DNA of 20,134 bases, from positions 1 to 20,134 of the IMG/VR virus record IMGVR_UViG_3300025383_000137; one strand, written 5' to 3'. This document shows positions 14,794-20,134 of the stretch, in pieces (the first letter of the stretch is position 1; each line of letters begins with the position of its first letter). A program made the position numbers and the translations under genes. A model generated the notes under the pieces. That model worked only from the letters and a program-made list of their open reading frames with translations. It searched no databases and was not told the origin of the DNA. Source of the DNA: a virus.

Positions 14794-14819
14794 GTAGTAT
14801 AGGAGGATTCCTATGCTAT
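14794..14819 (+). promoter_or_regulatory. Hairpin enclosing the ribosome-binding site and start codon of the prolyl-hydroxylase-like gene
   Basis: Directly after the fibre 6 stop, GTAGTATAGGA (14794-14804) can pair with TCCTATGCTAT (14809-14819) around the loop GGAT. This gives about 11 pairs, two of them G-U, plus a possible further A-U at 14793/14820. The Shine-Dalgarno AGGAGG (14801-14806) lies in the upper stem and loop, and the ATG (14813-14815) lies in the 3' arm. No U-tract follows, so it does not look like a terminator. It looks like a translational control hairpin. Pairing was checked by eye only. Confidence 0.6.
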
Positions 14820-15352
14820 TAAACCAACTAATACTACAGATACCAAATGCTGTAGATTCTACTTTTTGTAAAAAATATATTGATTTTGTAGAACAACAAA
14901 ATTATCCTATAACAACTAATACAAAAAATTTTGTCCAACGCCCTTTAGAAGGTGTTGATCTTTCAGAAGTTGCCATTTCTTTACAAAATATGCTGGGATA
15001 TTATCAACAGACTGTGCCTGTTTTTAATTTCTATGCGACGCCAGTCAAATTAGAAACACCCGTAGTTAAAAAATATCAGGCAGGAGGTAAAGATTATTTT
15101 GGAGAACACATGGATAACTGTGATCACATTACCTCTACAAGATTTATGGCATTTCTTATCTATTTGAATGATGTAGAAGAAGGTGGAGAAACAGTATTTC
15201 CACAGTTAGGTATAAGTATTAAACCAAAAGCGGGAACATCAGTGATATTCCCTCCGTATTGGATGTTCAAACATAGGGCAGAAGCCCCTGTAAGTAACAA
15301 TAAATATATCATGACAACATATTTTAGATATGCTTCTACAGAAGGAGAATAA
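14813..15352 (+). CDS. Prolyl 4-hydroxylase-type 2-oxoglutarate/Fe(II) oxygenase
   Basis: This 179-residue protein is a compact P4H-family enzyme. Iron ligands are H99 and D101 (FGEHMDNCDH) and H154 (FKHRAEAP); K164 (NNKYIMTTYFRY) is the expected 2-oxoglutarate-binding lysine. The core AFLIYLNDVEEGGETVFPQLG and KPKAGTSVIFPP is classic for prolyl 4-hydroxylase-like domains, though written here in two parts. Enzymes of this family hydroxylate proline or related residues in proteins. No signal peptide is present, so it should act in the infected cell's cytoplasm, where fibre and host proteins would be available. The start has a strong AGGAGG six bases upstream that is enclosed in a hairpin. The next gene's Shine-Dalgarno sequence lies in its last codons. 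Confidence 0.87.
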   Translation: MLLNQLILQIPNAVDSTFCKKYIDFVEQQNYPITTNTKNFVQRPLEGVDLSEVAISLQNMLGYYQQTVPVFNFYATPVKLETPVVKKYQAGGKDYFGEHMDNCDHITSTRFMAFLIYLNDVEEGGETVFPQLGISIKPKAGTSVIFPPYWMFKHRAEAPVSNNKYIMTTYFRYASTEGE

Positions 15353-15355
15353 ACA

Positions 15356-15688
15356 ATGGCACTGACACAGAACTTTGAAAGCGATTTTGGTACAACACAT
15401 CCAAACGCATACTACAGAATTATAGCAATAAGAATGGATCACAATACAGATATTCGAGCAGTAGATCTCGAAGGAAACCCCTTACCTGCTCCAATTAAAC
15501 GCTATAGTGATATACATGCAGATGTAGCAATTTGGAATGATCAAACATCTTATAATAATGGTGCTAAACCTATTGGAGGATTTACTCATAGAATGACATA
15601 TCAACCAACACAAGGTAATGTGCTTGCAGAATTGTACACTGATATGAAAGTTAAGCTCGAATTTATGGCAACTGCCAAAGATGCATAA
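15356..15688 (+). CDS. Conserved phage protein of unknown function (110 aa)
   Basis: It opens with FGTTHPNAYYRIIAIRMDHN, a motif (GTTHPNAYYRI) that I recall from small uncharacterised proteins near tail genes of marine phages. The remainder is mixed alpha/beta with an acidic and aromatic middle (RYSDIHADVAIWNDQ) and ends KVKLEFMATAKDA. No enzyme signature, membrane segment or coiled coil is seen. AAGGAG at 15342-15347, inside the end of the oxygenase gene, is eight bases before the ATG, so the two are expressed together. It sits between two oxygenases; whether it is their substrate, partner or simply a minor virion protein cannot be decided. Confidence 0.66.
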   Translation: MALTQNFESDFGTTHPNAYYRIIAIRMDHNTDIRAVDLEGNPLPAPIKRYSDIHADVAIWNDQTSYNNGAKPIGGFTHRMTYQPTQGNVLAELYTDMKVKLEFMATAKDA

Positions 15689-15697
15689 TTATTAACA

Positions 15698-16273
15698 GTG
15701 AATTCCACTATAGTATCTCAAGTATCGTTAACTACTTCCGAAATAGATTTTATAAAAACTAAAATCTTAGGATATGCACTGCCTTGGCATAGAAATCCTG
15801 CACAAACTTATACAGAACCCGACGAAAAATTTAAAGGGCGAGCCGGAAATACATTTTGGTTTAGTCATCCATTAATGGATCGAGCAGAAAAGCCATACTG
15901 GGATCCTGATCAGTCGGGCAAAATAGTAGATCCATCTTTATATTCGTTTTTTCATGTTATTTTTTCTAGGCATTTAAGAGAACAAAATATAGAATATAAA
16001 ACAATCCTGCGATCTAGTCTTAACCTAGTAGTACATAGCAACTATGAATTTACAGTTCCTCATGTAGATCATTTTTTCCCTCACTGGAATTGGGTCATGT
16101 ATCTTAATACTGTAGAAAATGCTCCTACAGTTTTGTTTGACGAAAATATGGAAATTATAGAATCTGTTCAAGCAGAAGAATTTAAAAGTGTTATATTTCC
16201 AGGAGTAACACACGCCCACAAATTCCCTCCAATTAATCAAGATCGATGTGTTTGTGTCTTTACGTTTGCGTAA
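15698..16273 (+). CDS. Putative 2-oxoglutarate/Fe(II) oxygenase (third type)
   Basis: This 191-residue protein uses a GTG start nine bases after the previous stop; no ATG is near and no good Shine-Dalgarno sequence is visible, so the start is uncertain. The C-terminal half has an oxygenase layout: H122 and D124 in VPHVDHFFPHW, then WVMYLNTVENAPTVLFD, then FPGVTHAHKFPP supplying H172 or H174, and R183 (QDRCVCVFTF). Similar phage proteins carry PHxD, a YLN strand and a final G-x-x-HA before Arg. It is unlike the other oxygenases in the window, so its substrate probably differs. The N-terminal ~100 residues are unrecognised. Its last 14 bases overlap the end of the minus-strand halogenase gene. 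Confidence 0.7.
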   Translation: MNSTIVSQVSLTTSEIDFIKTKILGYALPWHRNPAQTYTEPDEKFKGRAGNTFWFSHPLMDRAEKPYWDPDQSGKIVDPSLYSFFHVIFSRHLREQNIEYKTILRSSLNLVVHSNYEFTVPHVDHFFPHWNWVMYLNTVENAPTVLFDENMEIIESVQAEEFKSVIFPGVTHAHKFPPINQDRCVCVFTFA

Positions 16274-17738
16274 TTAAATTAATATAATTTCTATGATCAT
16301 CAAACATAGGAATTATTTTACTCCACGATTCTTTTATCAAATCCAAAGTATTATTAGATTGTTGTGTTGCTTGATAAAATTCTAATTCATTTTTAGCAAT
16401 ATTTTTATCAAGCAATTCTAAACCGTCTAAGACATTTAGATATAGAACACTATTAACAGTTCTACTTAGTGTCATAAAATCTAAATCTCTAGGAATTTTA
16501 TACTTAACAGCATCTAATAAATTAGCAGTATTAGAAGATATTTTATCATTCCATCGATCTATCCAAAACTGTTCTTTGCGTTTAGTTCTATAATGTATTA
16601 CAATGAAATCTCTAAAAGAATCATACATATCTCCTATGTATTGATTATATTTTTCATAATTATAATCCGTTAAGGTATATTCTTCAAAAAATACTTTAAG
16701 TTGCTCTAATGTAGAATGTATGCTAGTTGCTTCTAAAGGTTCTAAAAATGCTGCCGATAATCCAACTGATAGATAATTTTTAAATAGAAACTTATCAGAA
16801 CGTCCACTATTAAATTTAATTTGTTTAATAGGAGAAATTTTACGACCTAATTTTTCTTCTAATTCTTGCTGTGCTTGATCAAAGTCTATATATTTGTCAC
16901 AAAAAACATAACCGCACCCTAGTTTATCTTGTTTAGGAATTTGCCACATCCATCCAGCTGATAGTGCCTGAGCAAGTGTATAATTAGGCATACTATTATT
17001 TTCATAATCTAATAAAAATGGCAAAGCAGAATTTACTGGCAAATATTCCTGGTAACTAATCCAATTTATTCCTAATTTGTTAGCAATAACTTTTGCAAAT
17101 CCGCTAGCATCTATTACAAAATCTACAAAAAATTTTTCATTATTTTTTAATACTAATGCTGAAATATTTCCATTATTATCTTGCTCTATATCAACTATTT
17201 GATCATCAATAGAACTAACATTATTTTGCAAGCAACATTTTTTAAAATATTTTCCAACTTTGTGTCCGTCAAAATGATAGCTATAAGTTAAAAATTTTGT
17301 TAATTGTTCAGGTTTACTGAATTTATGCAACGGCATTAGTTGTCCGTTAAGTGTATTATTACCTATTTTTTCTCCGCGAGATAATACCTCATTAACAAAA
17401 TAATTAAAACTTTTATTTTTTGGCAACGGACTTACTACACTACGAACGTCATCTAATGGACCAAAATAACTATGATCTTGTTCAAACCAGTCTTGATGCT
17501 TAATTCCTAATTTAAAAGTAGCACTGGTTTCTTTGATAAAATCTTTTTCGTTAATACCCAACATACCTGTTTCTAAAAAATTTTTAAATAAACCTGTACT
17601 TCCTTCTCCAGCACCTATTATTCCAATTTGACTAGGTTCGAAAACAGTTATATTATAATCTTTTCCAAGATAATGTCGAGCAAAAATAGCTGATATCCAG
17701 CCAGCAGTACCGCCACCAATGATTGCAATCTCTTTCAT
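16260..17738 (-). CDS. Flavin-dependent tryptophan halogenase family protein
   Basis: The 492-residue length and motifs fit the family throughout. An FAD-binding GGGTAGW lies at residues 8-14. K76 in ATFKLGIK corresponds to the catalytic Lys (K79 of PrnA) that handles hypohalous acid. The WxWxIP motif, which distinguishes halogenases from monooxygenases, is WMWQIP at 263-268. E336 in FLEPLEATSI matches the active-site Glu (E346 of PrnA), and IDASG at 209-213 matches the flavin-site strand. The enzyme should use FADH2, O2 and a halide to halogenate an aromatic ring; the acceptor may be Trp or another aromatic. Its flavin reductase is not in the window. Phage relatives exist, notably the cyanophage halogenase VirX1 with broad iodinating activity. 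The start is one base after the upstream gene's stop, so it is translationally coupled. Confidence 0.9.
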   Translation of the reverse strand: MKEIAIIGGGTAGWISAIFARHYLGKDYNITVFEPSQIGIIGAGEGSTGLFKNFLETGMLGINEKDFIKETSATFKLGIKHQDWFEQDHSYFGPLDDVRSVVSPLPKNKSFNYFVNEVLSRGEKIGNNTLNGQLMPLHKFSKPEQLTKFLTYSYHFDGHKVGKYFKKCCLQNNVSSIDDQIVDIEQDNNGNISALVLKNNEKFFVDFVIDASGFAKVIANKLGINWISYQEYLPVNSALPFLLDYENNSMPNYTLAQALSAGWMWQIPKQDKLGCGYVFCDKYIDFDQAQQELEEKLGRKISPIKQIKFNSGRSDKFLFKNYLSVGLSAAFLEPLEATSIHSTLEQLKVFFEEYTLTDYNYEKYNQYIGDMYDSFRDFIVIHYRTKRKEQFWIDRWNDKISSNTANLLDAVKYKIPRDLDFMTLSRTVNSVLYLNVLDGLELLDKNIAKNELEFYQATQQSNNTLDLIKESWSKIIPMFDDHRNYINLITQT

Positions 17739-17739
17739 A

Positions 17740-19269
17740 TTAATATTTTAAAAAGTATTCATTGCCAATAAACACAGAATCTAGTGCAGTAGTGGCCAAT
17801 AAATCTTTGGCAACTTCTGGATAACCGGCTAATGGTTTTCCTGCTAGATTTAAACTAGTGTTAAGTAATATAGGACAGCCTGTTAAATTATAAAATTCTG
17901 TTAATAACATTTTAAATACAGGATTTTTATCGTCTACTGTTTGCACTCTGCAAGTACCATCTACGTGTGTTATAGCAGGATAGTTATTTGATTTAACCGA
18001 TGCAGTATATAACATAAAATCATCATCCCATGCTAGATCAAAATATTCAGATGCATATTCTTTTAATACGCTTGCTCCAAAAGGTCTGTAATATTCTCGA
18101 TTTTTAATTCCATTTATTATATCTTTACCATTTGCAAGTCTAGGATCCATTAGAATACTTCGATTGCCTAATGCCCTGGGCCCGGCTTCTCCCTTATCTT
18201 GATACCATCCAACTGTTTTTCCTTGTGCTAAAAATTCTGCGGCCTTTTTAATTGCTTGCATAGATGGCATTGCATTAGGTGGAGTATCGGATTGTATATA
18301 GGGAAAATTTGATAACTTAAACGGAGGCAAATTATTTTTAATTCTTAACCATTCTAAGGCACCTAAACTTAATCCTTCATCGCCAGCATGTGGAGGAATA
18401 ATTAAATTTTTAAAATGCTTTTTAAGTTCAGTATTCCAAATAACATTTTGTGCAACTCCGCCTGAATAGCTAATAACATCCGTTTTACTAGCATACTTTT
18501 TAAAAAGATCAATTAACACATTTTCCATGTGTTTATGTACAGTTTTAATCCAGTCTTGATGTGAACTAGTATCTTGACTACGTTTATAGTTATACCATCT
18601 TGCAATAGAAAAGATATCGTTTATGCAAGAGTAATCAAATTGTTGCAGATATCTTAGATATGCTTCATCTATAGTACCATAACTTTGCAACCCCATAAGT
18701 TTTCCAGGCAGATCATTGGAAATTTTAGCTTTGATTCCTAATATCGATGCTGAAGCCATCATAGATCCGCCTATGGATCCGTTGGTTGCAAGCCCTCTGT
18801 CTATAAGTTTATCGTTTTTAAATATGCTCCACGATCTGTGATCGCCAACTCCGTCTATTACTACGCACAAATCGGGTTTAGAATCAGTTAACATCCATGT
18901 ACTAAGTGAATGGGCGTAATGATGACCTATATAATATATATTTTTATTTGGAATATAACTATTAAAAACATTGATATTGGGTTCTAATTTAACTACATTA
19001 GTTTCTCCCAATAATACTTTTGTTATTTCGGGAGGTAAATTGTTTAAATCATAAAATGTTTCTGCATGGAAATCAAAAATAATTTCGTCTATGTCTTTTA
19101 AATCAATATTCCATAACTGTTTAATTTCATATATCCATGACCATTTATTATCTATTGCAAATCTTTTATCTTGTTTAATGCGTTCTAATTTTACATAATG
19201 AACTTGCTCACTGTCAAAATAAGCAATACTTCCATCGTGTCTGGGTAAAGATACTGATAATAATTTCAT
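17740..19269 (-). CDS. NodU/CmcH/TobZ-family carbamoyltransferase
   Basis: This 509-residue protein has both halves of the family. The N-terminal Kae1-like domain shows GHHYAHS (H116/H120, metal site), VIDGVGDHRSW (137-147), SYSGGVAQN (268-275) and PPHAGDEGLSLGA (292-304). The C-terminal YrdC-like/carbamoyltransferase part shows GEAGPRALGNRSI (360-372), REYYRPFGASVL, THVDGTCRVQTV and NTSLNLAGKPL (470-480). Characterised members use carbamoyl phosphate and ATP to make carbamoyl-adenylate and then O-carbamoylate a sugar or antibiotic hydroxyl. It is slightly shorter than the usual ~550 residues but has no missing core motif. It starts one base after the stop of the oxygenase upstream and ends one base before the halogenase. 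The acceptor is unknown; hydroxyls made by a neighbouring oxygenase are one candidate (inference). Confidence 0.92.
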   Translation of the reverse strand: MKLLSVSLPRHDGSIAYFDSEQVHYVKLERIKQDKRFAIDNKWSWIYEIKQLWNIDLKDIDEIIFDFHAETFYDLNNLPPEITKVLLGETNVVKLEPNINVFNSYIPNKNIYYIGHHYAHSLSTWMLTDSKPDLCVVIDGVGDHRSWSIFKNDKLIDRGLATNGSIGGSMMASASILGIKAKISNDLPGKLMGLQSYGTIDEAYLRYLQQFDYSCINDIFSIARWYNYKRSQDTSSHQDWIKTVHKHMENVLIDLFKKYASKTDVISYSGGVAQNVIWNTELKKHFKNLIIPPHAGDEGLSLGALEWLRIKNNLPPFKLSNFPYIQSDTPPNAMPSMQAIKKAAEFLAQGKTVGWYQDKGEAGPRALGNRSILMDPRLANGKDIINGIKNREYYRPFGASVLKEYASEYFDLAWDDDFMLYTASVKSNNYPAITHVDGTCRVQTVDDKNPVFKMLLTEFYNLTGCPILLNTSLNLAGKPLAGYPEVAKDLLATTALDSVFIGNEYFLKY

Positions 19270-19270
19270 G

Positions 19271-19843
19271 TTACCATGTCCAAACGACAGCAGAGTATCG
19301 TGTGCCTTTAGTTATTTCATTTATTGTGTGAGGATATAAAAATGCGCTAGGCCATATAATAATATCACCTTTATCTAATTTAAATGTAGATTCGAATGGT
19401 GTGCCTTTCCAAAAAACTAATTCTCCTCCGGAATAGTTTTCGTTAAAATTAGTAATAATAGACAATACTGGTATTCCGCGTTTTTCTCCCTCGAACAAGG
19501 AATATATATGGTCGTAATGATTTCTGCAATATTGCCCTACTTCGTATTTGTTAAGTCTGGGCAAACTTATACCATTTGCTAATGCTTTGTTTTTCAATCC
19601 TACTTTTTGATGATATACTGTAAGTGCTTTAAATAAGCACCCTGCAAATTCTTCGGACAACTCGTCTTCAGCCCAATCTAAAACACTAAATTCTTTTTGA
19701 TCATTGCTATAAGGTTGACTAGTGTATTCGGCCCAACCGTGAGGTTTCCAATTAGGCGAATCTTTAAACTTGCTGATAATATTATCGCACAATGTATTGG
19801 GCAAACCGTTGCCGAAGTGTAGTATGAAATTACTTAGATTCAT
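19271..19843 (-). CDS. 2-oxoglutarate/Fe(II)-dependent dioxygenase
   Basis: The 190-residue protein carries H109 and D111 (CRNHYDHIYS) and H172 (YPHTINEI) as iron ligands, with R182 in KGTRYSAVVWTW for 2-oxoglutarate. GGELVFWKG and DKGDIIIWPS form the expected strands. The ending closely resembles the enzyme at 12200, so the two may share descent, although they lie on opposite strands and differ strongly in the N-terminal half. Transcription runs from the NUDIX gene through this gene into the carbamoyltransferase, with gaps of 11 and 1 bases. Acting with the downstream carbamoyltransferase and halogenase, it may hydroxylate a shared substrate; this is inference from the operon. Confidence 0.86.
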   Translation of the reverse strand: MNLSNFILHFGNGLPNTLCDNIISKFKDSPNWKPHGWAEYTSQPYSNDQKEFSVLDWAEDELSEEFAGCLFKALTVYHQKVGLKNKALANGISLPRLNKYEVGQYCRNHYDHIYSLFEGEKRGIPVLSIITNFNENYSGGELVFWKGTPFESTFKLDKGDIIIWPSAFLYPHTINEITKGTRYSAVVWTW

Positions 19844-19863
19844 ACTAGATTATACTAGATTAA
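19844..19863. repeat. Short tandem direct repeat (ACTAGATTAT x 2)
   Basis: The unit ACTAGATTAT occurs at 19844-19853 and again at 19854-19863, with the final base changed to A; a degenerate third copy (ACTTAGATTC) lies at 19831-19840. It fills the 11-base gap upstream of the 2OG oxygenase start and the end of the NUDIX gene. On the minus strand it contains TATAAT. No function is evident. Confidence 0.55.
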
Positions 19864-20134
19864 ATCTACTAAGTCAAATACAGTTTGAAGTTTTGTACGA
19901 ATTGTTTTGCTCGAAAAACTATTACGCAAACCTTGATGTAATGGTTTTGGAGCACGGTCTATTGTAGCCCAGCACCAGCCATTATGTTCGTCGCTGAGAT
20001 ATGGGATGAATTCTTCTTCTATCACACACAAATAAGTGTGAAAATTAAACACTTTGTCATTGCTGACAAAAGTTTCAAGAGGAATTGTTTTGATTATTTC
20101 AGGACAGGGACCAATTTCTTCGTTGATTTCTCTA
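19855..20134 (-). CDS. NUDIX hydrolase, C-terminal part (5' end outside window)
   Basis: The frame is open to the right edge of the window, so the start lies outside it; an internal GTG at 20052 is not the start. The first visible residues are REINEEIG, the RE-x-x-E-E-x-G core of the NUDIX box, which binds Mg2+ and positions a nucleoside diphosphate linked to another group. The segment FNFHTYLCVIEEEF and then HNGWCWATIDRAPKPLHQGLR matches the later strands and the W-x-x-x-(D) closing region of small NUDIX hydrolases seen in T4-like phages. About 90 residues are visible. The family's usual roles are hydrolysis of nucleotide sugars, ADP-ribose, dinucleotides or oxidised nucleotides; which applies here cannot be told. 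It is the first visible gene of the minus-strand operon. Confidence 0.83.
   Translation of the reverse strand, partial: REINEEIGPCPEIIKTIPLETFVSNDKVFNFHTYLCVIEEEFIPYLSDEHNGWCWATIDRAPKPLHQGLRNSFSSKTIRTKLQTVFDLVDLI

Noticed and set aside
19855-20052. A complete 65-residue gene starting at GTG 20052 on the minus strand
   Set aside because: The frame stays open to the window edge, and the NUDIX box REINEEIG lies upstream of that GTG, so it is an internal codon of a larger gene.

Overview
The window looks like part of the genome of a tailed marine bacteriophage, most likely a T4-like myovirus of picocyanobacteria or SAR11-type hosts. The grounds are: AT-rich DNA packed almost without gaps; a truncated protein at the left edge resembling a virion structural protein of T4-like cyanophages; a long series of tail-fibre-like genes; chaperone-of-endosialidase (S74) C-termini; several 2-oxoglutarate/Fe(II) oxygenases; and a flavin-dependent halogenase. 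The host assignment is inference from protein resemblance recalled from memory. No database search was possible.

Layout, left to right. Positions 2-832 hold the end of a structural gene and a small probable virion protein. Positions 851-14793 hold six tail-fibre-like genes (starts at 851, 3352, 5413, 7725, 10268 and 13216). They share a ~104-residue N-terminal module but have different C-termini: S74 autoprotease, LamG-like jelly roll, glycine-rich adhesin, and three unrecognised beta-rich ends. Between and after them sit small accessory genes: two short proteins with a shared C-terminal motif (5109, 7457), a stand-alone S74 protein (9275), a tail-fibre-assembly-like protein (9888), a Trp-rich protein (12838), an unknown 110-residue protein (15356), and three 2OG oxygenases (12200, 14813, 15698). 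Plus-strand transcription ends at 16273.

From 16260 to the right edge all genes are on the minus strand. Read in transcription order they are a NUDIX hydrolase (cut by the window edge), a fourth 2OG oxygenase, a NodU/CmcH-type carbamoyltransferase and a tryptophan-halogenase-family flavoenzyme. They are separated by 11, 1 and 1 bases, which suggests one translationally coupled operon. The two strands converge with a 14-base overlap of coding ends.

How it may work together (inference): the plus-strand block makes a repertoire of interchangeable receptor-binding fibres with their folding helpers. The oxygenases embedded in it may hydroxylate virion or host proteins. The minus-strand operon is a tailoring set (halogenation, carbamoylation, hydroxylation) whose substrate cannot be read from sequence. 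The most notable items are the six-fibre array, the halogenase/carbamoyltransferase operon, and a 12-pair hairpin that encloses the ribosome-binding site and start codon of the oxygenase gene at 14813.

No stretch over 300 bases lacks a gene. I saw no tRNA, rRNA, CRISPR array, insertion sequence, convincing terminator or reverse transcriptase.
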